In this document: positions 43,528 to 52,339 of the stretch, piece by piece | Position numbering within the stretch: the stretch's first letter is position 1 | How the letters are laid out: each line of letters opens with the position of its first letter | Origin: JADJSS01 sp046329815 | GTDB taxonomy: Bacteria > Bacteroidota > Bacteroidia > Chitinophagales > JADIYW01 | DNA length: 64,000 nt | Reading direction: 5' to 3' | Assembly: GCA_046329815.1 (NCBI GenBank) | Contig: JAXLTY010000001.1 | Coordinates: forward strand, 1,178,001 to 1,242,000 | Translations under genes and position numbers: made by a program | Notes under the pieces: generated by a model | Seen by the model: only the letters and a program-made list of their open reading frames with translations | Told to the model about the DNA's origin: nothing | Databases searched by the model: none

Positions 43528-45087
43528 TTACTTATTAATCTCAACAATACTTACCACTGCTTTGCTTTCACTTTCAGCAACAAACCCAATTCTGCCTTTA
43601 TCAGAAGTATATTGTACGTTAGATAGTGTTTGTCCGTTCAACGCGCTCATTACTTTTGATCTGTAATCGCCTTGTGCAGAATTTATTGCTGTGTTTAGTT
43701 TCGCATAGTCTAATGGTTCTTTTGTAGTCACAATTGCCATGATGTCTTTTGTTCCGATATTATCCACTTGCAAGGATTGATTTTGGGGAAACAATCGATA
43801 ACCGGTAATACCACAAAACGCTGTATGTTTCGGCGTATATGGAAACAACACATAGCTGCTGCCATCCGTTTCCTGTCCGAAAATATAGACATAACATTCC
43901 ACAGAATTCTGCAGTTCGATTTTAAACTTCGTGCCTTTCGTTACTGTTTGCGTTGATGTAAATACATTGCCGTTATTACGCAACGGAATGTATTGTTTTG
44001 TATCATTATTCACTAAACCGATTGCGCAGGCAAATTTGCGCGCTGCCATTTCGCCGCGTTTTGGCAACGGCTGCAATGCATACGCTTCTCTGTTAAAATG
44101 CATAAAATCTTTGTAACGAACATACGCTACTCCATTTTTGCCCCATTCAGGACCCCAACTATTCATAATCTGGAATGCTTGTAATCGATCATCATAGCCA
44201 ATGATACACATACAATGACCGCCGAAACCTTCCATGCTGTAATCATCGTCTGTCGGTTTCCAAATTTCCTGTCCAAGCATATCCTGCATGAAGCTGCCGC
44301 CAACCATCATACCGCAAATAACAGGCGCACCTTTTGCCAGATATTGTTTGATGGCAAAGAAATCTGTTTTTTGGTCATCACCATCTATACTTAATCTTTC
44401 AAAACCACGTATCTTATAATTTTGTGCAAGCTCCATTAACTGCTCATTGGGCTCACGCGAGCAAGACTGATCAGTATATCCAAAATTTTTAATTGGAACA
44501 TCACCGTATTGTGTCATTACTTTCATGGCATTCGGAATGATCGCGCCCTGACACTCGCTGTTACCAATTTGATTGTAAACAAATGACGGACTCATTGCAA
44601 TATCATCCGGATTTTGTCCTGTTGAAGATGCCTCTAAAATGGTACGTGCTGCATAAGAGCTGCCCCAACCAACACATGAACCTTGCTCGCCTTGATTCAT
44701 GCGCGATGGTGCAAACTGTAATAAGCTAACCATTTCAGGCAAAGGATTTTTTTCGTATTCAGAAAGTGCCGCAGCTACTTCTGTTTTATCATATTCTTCA
44801 GGATCTAACTTAGCACCTGTTGCCAATGAAGTTTCAGCAGAAGAAGAATGCGTTTGTCCGCCTCCAATAATTCCACCTTTGTATAAAAAGAATGCACCTA
44901 CTAACAGCAACGGAATTCCGATCAACGGTCTTTTAAAAACCAGATTTAAAATAATTGGTAAAAAAGCACTTAGGCAACCGCCGCCGCTGGAACCGCCACC
45001 GCGCGGAAAACCACCGCCACCATTATCATTATTTGAAGGAATAAAATCCTGCGACTGATTATCGTCATCGACCATTCTGATAGGCAT
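43528..45087 (-). CDS. Membrane-anchored papain-family (C1) protease with DUF4384-like C-terminal domain
   Basis: 519 residues. The N-terminus has a Gly-rich, disordered stretch (residues 18-37) and one or two membrane segments (about 38-72, GIPLLLVGAFFLYKGGIIGG). The C1 protease domain shows MNQGEQGSCVGWGSSYA (catalytic Cys in GSC), GGHCMCIIGYDD (His) and IMNSWGPEWGKNGVAYV (Asn). The last 150 residues (ECYVYIFGQETDGSSYVLFP and LDYAKLNTAIN) resemble a DUF4384 domain, usually found with caspase-like or kinase partners. The gene is alone on its strand. Target unknown. Confidence 0.83.
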   Translation of the reverse strand: MPIRMVDDDNQSQDFIPSNNDNGGGGFPRGGGSSGGGCLSAFLPIILNLVFKRPLIGIPLLLVGAFFLYKGGIIGGGQTHSSSAETSLATGAKLDPEEYDKTEVAAALSEYEKNPLPEMVSLLQFAPSRMNQGEQGSCVGWGSSYAARTILEASSTGQNPDDIAMSPSFVYNQIGNSECQGAIIPNAMKVMTQYGDVPIKNFGYTDQSCSREPNEQLMELAQNYKIRGFERLSIDGDDQKTDFFAIKQYLAKGAPVICGMMVGGSFMQDMLGQEIWKPTDDDYSMEGFGGHCMCIIGYDDRLQAFQIMNSWGPEWGKNGVAYVRYKDFMHFNREAYALQPLPKRGEMAARKFACAIGLVNNDTKQYIPLRNNGNVFTSTQTVTKGTKFKIELQNSVECYVYIFGQETDGSSYVLFPYTPKHTAFCGITGYRLFPQNQSLQVDNIGTKDIMAIVTTKEPLDYAKLNTAINSAQGDYRSKVMSALNGQTLSNVQYTSDKGRIGFVAESESKAVVSIVEINK

Positions 45088-45186
45088 AGTTGTAAATTTT
45101 AGAACGGAAAAATAATAAAACAGAATGAGAATAAATAAGATTATTTATTTTATAAATTCTTATCGTAATATATTGTTCAGGTGGCG

Positions 45187-45801
45187 CTACTGATGCACTA
45201 ACATCAGTCCGATCATTTGACCAAAGATACCAACTAAAAATCCGGTATATACTTCGCGCAGAGTGTGTGCTTTCGTATATAAACGCGCTGTTGCGACCAA
45301 ACCGGTAATTATAATCATCAGTAAAAAAATAAGACTGATATCAGTACTGGAAACCATTGTCAGCAATAAAATAGCGATAAGAGCACCGCTAATGCCAACC
45401 ATGTGTAAACTGAGTTTATGGAATACATTTATAACAAACGAAATAAATAAAGAAGCCAATGTACCCATCATAAAAATGCGCAGCAAAATTGGAAAGTTTT
45501 TGTTTTTAAACAACATAAACGTCCACAGATAAAGTATAATTGTTATGATTAATGGAATGATACGCTGCTTTGGATCCGGCATTTCCAAACTATCAATAAA
45601 ATCTAGCTTTCTGAGCATTAATATTGCGATAGCAGGAAACAAGAAAGTGTATAAGAAAACAGGTATGATTGGATTTATATTTCCAAAATCAATTCCTATG
45701 AATAAGTAGGAATTGGTAAAATAAATCAACATAGTCATCCATGTAACGATGAGCAACGGATGAAAGACTACAGATGTGATTTTTGAAATTACTTTGAACA
45801 C
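45187..45801 (-). CDS. PAP2-related integral membrane protein
   Basis: 204 residues with about six membrane helices. The C-terminal motif VATARLYTKAHTLREVYTGF LVG follows the SRxxxxxHxxxDVxxGxxxG pattern of PAP2 phosphatases, with the His retained and Glu in place of the Asp. The first motif (KxxxxxxRP) is replaced by DPKQRIIPLI. It may be a lipid phosphatase relative or a catalytically changed member. It ends 10 bp from the start of nothing on its strand and lies 10 bp downstream of the TonB-domain gene, so the two may be co-transcribed. Confidence 0.65.
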   Translation of the reverse strand: MFKVISKITSVVFHPLLIVTWMTMLIYFTNSYLFIGIDFGNINPIIPVFLYTFLFPAIAILMLRKLDFIDSLEMPDPKQRIIPLIITIILYLWTFMLFKNKNFPILLRIFMMGTLASLFISFVINVFHKLSLHMVGISGALIAILLLTMVSSTDISLIFLLMIIITGLVATARLYTKAHTLREVYTGFLVGIFGQMIGLMLVHQ

Positions 45802-45811
45802 TGGTAAATGA

Positions 45812-46579
45812 TTAGAATTCGAATGTTATTATTTTTGAACTGGACAATGGTTTGTCTTTATATGTTGCCGGTTTCCATTCAGGCATTTTATTGACGCCAT
45901 CTAAAATCTTGAGCAAGATATTATTATCGTCTGTATTTTTTTCTACTACAATTGCATTTGTAATGCTTCCGGTTTCAGCAATAATAAATGAAACCTTGAT
46001 CACCAGCTTTTTGTCTTTTTCCTCTTTTGTTTTTTTGATCTTAGCTGTAACTGATTGCTGATATTTCAGCAACGCTTCATCGCCGCCAATAAATTCTGCA
46101 TTTTGAATCGTTGAAGTTGTTTGTAATGCTTTTATATCAGTTGCATCACTGCTTAATTTAAACGTAATTGGCAAAACATAAAATACTTTTACCGGCTTAC
46201 CACGTTGCGAACCAGGCAACCATTTCGGCATGGCTTTCACCATGCGTATCGCTTCTTCAGCAGCACCGCCTCCAACACCATCTTTCAAAATAACCGGCTC
46301 TGTCACGGTTCCGTCAATATCTATATAGAATTTGACAATTACTTTTCCTTCCAGATTTTTTTCTTTTGCTATAGATGGATATTTAATATTTCGTTGTAAA
46401 TATTTCATCATTTCAGCCGGACCGCCAGGAAATGCAGGCATTACTTCAGCTCTGTCATAAATCTCTGTAAATTGAGTTGTGTCTTTTTTTACAACTGCTG
46501 TATCTGATATTATTTCATTTTGTGCAAATGAAAATAAAAAAGAGAATACAAATGTATATACGAAAACTAATTTCTTCAT
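45812..46579 (-). CDS. TonB C-terminal domain protein with two domains
   Basis: 255 residues from ATG 46579 (MKKLVFVYTFVFSFLFSFAQ, a signal peptide). The longer frame to 46603 adds eight poor residues that overlap rpoN and is rejected. Residues about 50-140 form one TonB_C domain (YLQRNIKYPSIAKEKNLEGK VIVKFYIDIDG). Residues about 165-255 form a second (ALLKYQQSVTAKIKKTKEE, MPEWKPATYKDKPLSSSKI). No TonB N-terminal anchor or proline-rich spacer is present, so it is not a classical energy transducer. Start is 24 bp after rpoN on the same strand. Confidence 0.82.
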   Translation of the reverse strand: MKKLVFVYTFVFSFLFSFAQNEIISDTAVVKKDTTQFTEIYDRAEVMPAFPGGPAEMMKYLQRNIKYPSIAKEKNLEGKVIVKFYIDIDGTVTEPVILKDGVGGGAAEEAIRMVKAMPKWLPGSQRGKPVKVFYVLPITFKLSSDATDIKALQTTSTIQNAEFIGGDEALLKYQQSVTAKIKKTKEEKDKKLVIKVSFIIAETGSITNAIVVEKNTDDNNILLKILDGVNKMPEWKPATYKDKPLSSSKIITFEF

Positions 46580-46602
46580 GTTTATTTTTTGACGTAGGAT
46601 CA

Positions 46603-48084
46603 CTATAATTCCTTGCGCAAGCGCGCAACCGGTATGTTTAATTGTTCGCGGTATTTTGCTACGGTTCGGCGCGCTATGTTGTATCCTTTTTCTTTTAATT
46701 TTTCAGTCAGATCTTCATCGCTTAACGGCTTTGATTTTGATTCTGCTGAAATAAAACCTTCCAGTATCATTTTCACTTCACGCGTAGAAACTTCTTCGCC
46801 GCTTTCTGTCTGCAAACCTTCTGAGAAAAAATGTTTTAATGAAAAAACACCAAATTCCGTCTGACAATATTTGCTGTTGGCGACACGCGAAACCGTTGAA
46901 ATATCCAAGCCGGTAATTTCCGCGATGTCTTTTAAAATCATTGGTCGCAACTTCATTTCATCGCCACTTAAAAAATAGTCGCGCTGAAAAGAAACGATCG
47001 CTTCCATCGTAACAAATAAGGTATGCTGACGTTGTTTTATTGCATCGATGAACCATTTTGCCGCGTCAATTTTTTGTTTAATAAAAACGACTGCTTCTTT
47101 TTGTTTTTTATCTTTCATCGCACCTTTTCCATACGAAGTCAGCATTTCTTTGAACGAATCGCTGATGCGCAAGTCGGGCGCGTTTTTTCCATTCAACAAC
47201 ACTTCCAGTTCACCATTATTATTTTCTACCGTAAAATCAGGAATAATAGTTTGATGATTAATAGCACTCGATGATTCGCCGGCACCACCTGGTTTTGGAT
47301 TCAAATGCAAAATCTCATCAATCGATTTTTTCAACGTTGCTTCGTCGATATCCAGTGCTCGTAATAATTTATCGTAATGCTTTTTGGTAAACGCTTCAAA
47401 ATGATCTTCAATAATTTTTTCCGCGATTTTTACACTTGGCGTTTTCGTACGTCTTTCCAACTGCAACAACAAACATTCCTGCAAATTGCGCGCGCCAACA
47501 CCTGGCGGATCGAAACGCTGAATCAGCTTCAATACTTCTTCAATTTCTGCTTCTGTTGTCGTTAAGTTTTTCTGGAAAGCTAAGTCATCTACAATCGCAT
47601 CCAAGTCGCGGCGCAAGTAGCCATCGTCATCGATGCTGCCAACTAATTGGTCTGCAATTTCCCATTCTTTCTCGTCCATTTCCAGCAAAGCGAGCTGCTC
47701 ATCTAAAAAATCGTGAAAGGATTTTCCGATGGCGAATGGTGTTTGTTTTTTTTCTTCTTTGCCTTTATAATCATCACCATCATTATAATAATCGGTATCA
47801 TCTTTAGTATATTCCTGAACGTCTAAACTGTCTGCAAAATCGTCTTCTGCATTGCTTTCATCGTATTGTTCATCGCTTTCTTCGCGAATTTGTTCCGGTT
47901 CTGATAAATTTTCTTTTTCGCCATCGTAATCAGACAAGCTTTCTTCCAGCGCCGGATTGATCTCTAATTCTTCTTTGATGCGTTGTTCGAGATTGGCTGT
48001 TGGCACTTGCAATAACTTCATCAACTGTATCTGTTGCGGCGACAGCTTTTGAAGCATTTTTTGTGATAGGCGTTGGTTGAGCAT
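46603..48084 (-). CDS. rpoN: RNA polymerase sigma-54 factor
   Basis: 493 residues with all sigma-54 regions. Region I is Gln/Leu-rich (QRLSQKMLQKLSPQQIQLMK). An acidic region II follows (residues about 55-115), then the core-binding domain. The HTH contains LKDIAEITGLDISTVSRVAN, and the RpoN box near the end reads ARRTVAKYREQLNIPVARLR. It directs transcription from -24/-12 promoters with enhancer-binding ATPases; none of those activators is in the window. TonB_C-domain genes lie on both sides. Confidence 0.96.
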   Translation of the reverse strand: MLNQRLSQKMLQKLSPQQIQLMKLLQVPTANLEQRIKEELEINPALEESLSDYDGEKENLSEPEQIREESDEQYDESNAEDDFADSLDVQEYTKDDTDYYNDGDDYKGKEEKKQTPFAIGKSFHDFLDEQLALLEMDEKEWEIADQLVGSIDDDGYLRRDLDAIVDDLAFQKNLTTTEAEIEEVLKLIQRFDPPGVGARNLQECLLLQLERRTKTPSVKIAEKIIEDHFEAFTKKHYDKLLRALDIDEATLKKSIDEILHLNPKPGGAGESSSAINHQTIIPDFTVENNNGELEVLLNGKNAPDLRISDSFKEMLTSYGKGAMKDKKQKEAVVFIKQKIDAAKWFIDAIKQRQHTLFVTMEAIVSFQRDYFLSGDEMKLRPMILKDIAEITGLDISTVSRVANSKYCQTEFGVFSLKHFFSEGLQTESGEEVSTREVKMILEGFISAESKSKPLSDEDLTEKLKEKGYNIARRTVAKYREQLNIPVARLRKEL

Positions 48085-48205
48085 TATTTAATTATAGAAT
48101 TGAAGAATTATAGAATTGGTGAATAGTTGTTATCACAAAAATACTAAAATGAAATGGGATTTGAAATCAGATTCTTTGGGTTATAGTTAGTTCGAAACAT
48201 ATTTA

Positions 48206-48931
48206 CTAAAGGATAAAATCAACCGGAATATTTACATATCCAGTAATAGGTTTATTAAAAAATATTGCAGGCTTCCAATTAGGCAACATCTTCACTACTC
48301 GTAATGCTTCATCATCTAAATTCTTATCTACAGATTTATAAATTTGTGGTTTTGTTACATTTCCAAAACAATCAATAACAGCCGAAATAATTACCTTTCC
48401 ACTAATACCATTACTTTTTGCTTCTTTTGGGTATTTTATGTGTTTTGATATAAATGAGTATAATGCCTCATTTCCACCAATAAATAAAGGACCTTCACTT
48501 CTAATGCATTTTTGAATATTCCCAATTTCGTCCCAACAACTATCACATGAAACAGGTAAAGATGAATAGCCATTATAATATGGTATTGATGCTAATTTTC
48601 CGTTGGTATGATAATTTTTCCATCTACCAAATCTGCTATCTGCTTTAAAAAACCCAGAATCTGATGGATTTCCATTTGAATAATAAGCAGTATATAATCC
48701 ATCTTTAACATCAGACAAATATGATATCTTAAACAGCAAAACACCATCTATTGAATATATTTCCTTTATACTTCTATTTTGTAAACTATCAAAATATAGT
48801 ATTTTATATCTACTTGCTATTGATCTATCAACTACTGAGTCTTTATCATTAGTATAAATCATATTATTTTGAGCAATACAAATATTGATGAACACTATAA
48901 AAGATAATATTAGAGACATCTTCATTCTCAT
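48206..48931 (-). CDS. MORN-like repeat and TonB C-terminal domain protein
   Basis: 241 residues with a signal peptide (MSLILSFIVFINICIAQ, after an initial MRMK). Residues about 55-125 contain two MORN-like units (DGLYTAYYSNGNPSDSGFFK and FGRWKNYHTNGKLASIPYYN). Residues about 150-241 form a TonB_C domain (FISKHIKYPKEAKSNGISGK, VVKMLPNWKPAIFFNKPITG). This combination recurs in Bacteroidota secreted proteins of unknown role. Sequence is AT-richer than its neighbours. It lies 23 bp downstream of asnS on the same strand. Confidence 0.82.
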   Translation of the reverse strand: MRMKMSLILSFIVFINICIAQNNMIYTNDKDSVVDRSIASRYKILYFDSLQNRSIKEIYSIDGVLLFKISYLSDVKDGLYTAYYSNGNPSDSGFFKADSRFGRWKNYHTNGKLASIPYYNGYSSLPVSCDSCWDEIGNIQKCIRSEGPLFIGGNEALYSFISKHIKYPKEAKSNGISGKVIISAVIDCFGNVTKPQIYKSVDKNLDDEALRVVKMLPNWKPAIFFNKPITGYVNIPVDFIL

Positions 48932-48954
48932 AAATCAATTAAGAATTAAAAATA

Positions 48955-50379
48955 TTAAAACTCAGCGCTTTTTGGATAGCGTGGAAACGGAATTACATCG
49001 CGAATATTACTCATGCCTGTAACAAACAATACTAAACGCTCGAAACCTAAACCAAATCCTGCGTGCGGACAAGTGCCGAACTGCCGTGTTTCCAAGTACC
49101 ACCAAATACTTTCTTCTTCTATACCAAATTGGTGCGCACGTTTTTTGAGTTTGTCGTAATTTTCTTCACGCTGCGAACCACCAATTATTTCGCCGATGCC
49201 TGGAAATAATACATCCATTGCGCGAACAGTTTTGCCATCTTCGCTCAGTTTCATGTAAAACGCTTTGATATGTTCAGGATAATCTGTTAAGATCACCGGT
49301 TTTTTGAAATGCTTTTCTACTAAATAACGCTCATGTTCTGATTGTAAGTCGGTGCCCCAATCTACCGGAAACTGAAATTTCTTTTTCGCATTTTTCAATA
49401 CTTCAACCGCTTCTGTGTACGTCATGCGCTGGAAATCATTTTCTATACAGAATTTCAACTTGTCCAACAAACCTAATTCACTGCGTTCTTGTGTTGGTTT
49501 TTGTTTTTCTTCTTCGGCAAAGCGTTTATCTAAGAAATCCAAATCGTCCGCACAATTATCCAATGCATATTTGATTAAGTATTTCAAAAAGTCTTCCGCC
49601 AAGTCCATATTGTCCACCAAATCATTAAACGCCACTTCCGGTTCGATCATCCAGAATTCTGCAAGATGGCGTGATGTATTTGAATTTTCAGCTCTGAATG
49701 TTGGTCCGAAAGTATATACTTTTGACAACGCCATCGCACCTAATTCGCCTTCTAATTGTCCGGAAACTGTTAAGTTGGTTTCTTTACCAAAGAAATCTTG
49801 CGAAAAATCTACTTTTCCATCTTCTGTTTTTGGTGGATTTGTTGCATCTAACGTCGTTACACGAAACATTTCGCCGGCACCTTCTGCATCAGAACCGGTA
49901 ATGATTGGCGTATGTAAGTAATAAAAACCGTTGTTGTTAAAATAGTTGTGAATTGCAAATGCTAATGCGTGACGCACCCGCAAGATCGCGCCAAATGTAT
50001 TCGTTCGTGGGCGCAAGTGTGCCTTTTCACGTAAAAATTCAAACGAATGTTTTTTCGGTTGAATCGGATATTTTTCAGCATCTGCTTCACCTAAAATCAC
50101 GATATTATTTACAGCAACTTCTACTTTTTGTGTTCCTTGTGAAGCAATTAATTTTCCGTACACTTCCAAACACGCGCCTGTGTTTATCTTAGCCAATAAG
50201 TCATCGCTGATTGTTTCTGCTTCTGCAACACACTGTATGCTGTGAATTGTTGTACCATCATTCACATTAATAAACGTTACATTTTTACTGTTTCTTTTGG
50301 TGCGCACCCAACCACGCACTATTACATCAGTGTCAATTTTTGCTTCTTCTAAAATCTGCTTGATATATACTTTACTCAT
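48955..50379 (-). CDS. asnS: Asparagine--tRNA ligase
   Basis: 474 residues. An N-terminal OB-fold anticodon domain (VIVRGWVRTKRNSKNVTFIN) is followed by the class IIb catalytic core: motif 2 GPTFRAENSNTSRHLAEFWM and motif 3 HAGFGLGFERLVLFVTGMSN. The signature distinguishing AsnRS from AspRS (FPRYPKSAEF at the C-terminus) is present. It charges tRNA-Asn directly. A -7 promoter element lies 17 bp upstream of the ATG. Confidence 0.97.
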   Translation of the reverse strand: MSKVYIKQILEEAKIDTDVIVRGWVRTKRNSKNVTFINVNDGTTIHSIQCVAEAETISDDLLAKINTGACLEVYGKLIASQGTQKVEVAVNNIVILGEADAEKYPIQPKKHSFEFLREKAHLRPRTNTFGAILRVRHALAFAIHNYFNNNGFYYLHTPIITGSDAEGAGEMFRVTTLDATNPPKTEDGKVDFSQDFFGKETNLTVSGQLEGELGAMALSKVYTFGPTFRAENSNTSRHLAEFWMIEPEVAFNDLVDNMDLAEDFLKYLIKYALDNCADDLDFLDKRFAEEEKQKPTQERSELGLLDKLKFCIENDFQRMTYTEAVEVLKNAKKKFQFPVDWGTDLQSEHERYLVEKHFKKPVILTDYPEHIKAFYMKLSEDGKTVRAMDVLFPGIGEIIGGSQREENYDKLKKRAHQFGIEEESIWWYLETRQFGTCPHAGFGLGFERLVLFVTGMSNIRDVIPFPRYPKSAEF

Positions 50380-50396
50380 ACTTTACAATTGGACTT

Positions 50397-50404
50397 CAAA
50401 AATA
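50397..50404 (-). promoter_or_regulatory. -7 promoter element of asnS
   Basis: On the minus strand TATTTTTG matches TAnnTTTG and ends 17 nt before the asnS ATG at 50379. No -33 TTTG was found at normal spacing. Confidence 0.45.
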
Positions 50405-50555
50405 CATTTTTTATTCAGTGTATTAAATATGACTTTTAAAGATTATTATGATTTAATGCTCTGTTCATCTTATCATTTTTTAAATAAATGCCTTGTCACA
50501 AAAACCACCTATTTACTCGCAATAAATCCTTATATTTACGGCAAAAATTTACAAT

Positions 50556-51506
50556 ATGAGTTATATTCCTGTGCTTGACCTGGCTGATTATTTATCAGGT
50601 GATGAAACGCGAAGACAAAAATTTATTCAAGGATTTGGTAAAGCATATTCTGAGATCGGTTTTGCTGCTATCGAAAATCATGGCATTCCGCAACCTGTAA
50701 TTGATAAATATTATGGTTTGGTAGAGCAATTTTACGCATTGCCGTTGGAAACTAAACGCAGCTATGAAAAAGTAGAATATGCAGGTCAGCGCGGTTATAC
50801 TTCTTTTGGTCGCGAGAAAGCGAAACAAAGTGAAGTAGCTGATTTAAAAGAATTCTGGCAGGTTGGACAATATATTGAAGATGGTGAAAAAATGCCGGCA
50901 GATGATTATCCGGACAATATTGAAGTAGCTGAATTGCCTGACTTTAATGAAACAGGCAGACAATTATACAAAAGTTTTGAAAACAGTGGCAGGCATTTAT
51001 TGCGTGCTATTGCTGAATATTTAGGTTTGGATGTACATTATTTTGATTCGAGAATTCATAATGGCAACAGTATTTTGCGTGCAATCCATTATCCGCCGAT
51101 TTTGCAGGAACCAAAATCTGCCATTCGTGCAGAAGCGCATGAAGATATTAACTTAATTACCTTACTGGTTGGTGCCAGCGCAAGCGGTTTGGAAGTGCAA
51201 GACATTGACGGCAACTGGCATGAAGCCAAAGCAGAACCACATCAGATCATGGTAAATGTGGGCGATATGTTACAACGTTTATGCAACAACAAATTGAAAT
51301 CTACTACACATCGCGTAGTGAATCCGCCAAGAGAATTGTGGCATACGCATCGTTATTCCATTCCGTTCTTTTTGCACCCAAGAAGCGAAGTAAAATTAGA
51401 TTGTTTAGAAAGCTGCGTAGATGCTGAACATCCGTTGGCTTATGAGCCAATCACAGCAGGCGAATATTTAGACGAACGATTGAGAGAAATTGGACTTAAG
51501 AAATAG
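50556..51506 (+). CDS. 2-oxoglutarate/Fe(II)-dependent dioxygenase, isopenicillin N synthase-like
   Basis: 316 residues. The N-terminal DIOX_N-like part (GKAYSEIGFAAIENHGIPQP) is followed by the double-stranded beta-helix core. Iron ligands are in AHEDINLIT (His, Asp) and STTHRVVNP (second His), and the 2-oxoglutarate-binding HRYSIPFF gives RxS. Overall length and motifs match the IPNS/gibberellin-oxidase group. Substrate unknown; it is not linked to an obvious biosynthetic cluster. A repeat hairpin follows the stop codon. Confidence 0.9.
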   Translation: MSYIPVLDLADYLSGDETRRQKFIQGFGKAYSEIGFAAIENHGIPQPVIDKYYGLVEQFYALPLETKRSYEKVEYAGQRGYTSFGREKAKQSEVADLKEFWQVGQYIEDGEKMPADDYPDNIEVAELPDFNETGRQLYKSFENSGRHLLRAIAEYLGLDVHYFDSRIHNGNSILRAIHYPPILQEPKSAIRAEAHEDINLITLLVGASASGLEVQDIDGNWHEAKAEPHQIMVNVGDMLQRLCNNKLKSTTHRVVNPPRELWHTHRYSIPFFLHPRSEVKLDCLESCVDAEHPLAYEPITAGEYLDERLREIGLKK

Positions 51507-51515
51507 TAAACAGTA

Positions 51516-51551
51516 ATATAGTAGGCAGTATGCAGTAACTGCCTGCTATAT
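51516..51551. repeat. Intergenic hairpin built of GCAGTA/TACTGC phrase repeats
   Basis: AATATAGTAGGCAGT and ACTGCCTGCTATATT-like arms pair over 14 bp with one mismatch around an 8-nt loop (51530-51537). A further ACTGCATACT follows at 51560-51569. It may end the dioxygenase transcript. The same vocabulary (ACTGCATACT) occurs inside coding sequence at 31595. Confidence 0.65.
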
Positions 51552-51577
51552 ACTTTTCTACTGCATACTAAAAAACT

Positions 51578-52339
51578 ATGCCTTCGACTTTATCTATAAA
51601 ACTCGGTGATTTTTTGTACAAGAACGCGTTTCCTGTTTATAATATTATATATCCGATCTTCAAGAAAAATCAGGACAAACATGAAATCGCATTGATGAAT
51701 CAATACATCAAAAAAGGCGATGTGGTTCTGGATATTGGCGCGAACATTGGCTTTTACACCAACATACTTTCTGATTTAGTTGGTGCAAACGGTAAAGTGT
51801 ATGCATTTGAACCGGACAAAAAAAACTTTTCGCATTTACAAAAAAATGCTGCCGGTTTGAAAAATGTTGTGCTTATCAATAAAGCGGTGAGCGATAAAAC
51901 TGGAACAATTACATTGTATCAATCTGATTTATTAAACGTAGATCATAAAACGTACGAAACGCAGGATTATACATCAAAAACAGAAATTGAAAGCGTTGCG
52001 ATCGATGATATAATTGCAGATAAAAAAGTAAATTTTATAAAGATAGACATTCAAGGTTTTGAATATTTCGCATTTCAAGGCATGCAGCAAATTTTTGCAG
52101 CTAATGAAGACTTGAAAATCATTACTGAACTGTATCCGTATGGTTTGAATAATTCAGGAATCAAAGTCGATGAATTTATTTCATTCTTAAGAAAAAGCGA
52201 TTTTTATATCTACAGAATGCAGGAAAATAAACTCAGTATTCTGACCGATGACGATGTAAAAAGTTTAAATAACGAAAATTACAGGATTCATATTGTTGAT
52301 ATTTTATTAAGCAAAAAACCAATCGATGAAGCCAAATAA
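51578..52339 (+). CDS. FkbM-family methyltransferase
   Basis: 253 residues of the class I AdoMet methyltransferase fold. The FkbM pattern is clear: VVLDIGANIGFYTNILSDLV (motif I), GKVYAFEPDKKNF (motif II), IKIDIQGFEYFAFQGMQQIF and KIITELYPYG. Such enzymes usually O-methylate sugars on glycans or natural products. It heads a set of glycan genes. The 3' end overlaps the GT-C protein by 14 bp, so translation is coupled. Confidence 0.9.
   Translation: MPSTLSIKLGDFLYKNAFPVYNIIYPIFKKNQDKHEIALMNQYIKKGDVVLDIGANIGFYTNILSDLVGANGKVYAFEPDKKNFSHLQKNAAGLKNVVLINKAVSDKTGTITLYQSDLLNVDHKTYETQDYTSKTEIESVAIDDIIADKKVNFIKIDIQGFEYFAFQGMQQIFAANEDLKIITELYPYGLNNSGIKVDEFISFLRKSDFYIYRMQENKLSILTDDDVKSLNNENYRIHIVDILLSKKPIDEAK

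Noticed and set aside
47436..47807. 123-residue frame antisense to rpoN
   Set aside because: Opposite-strand shadow of a conserved gene with no recognisable domain or signal.
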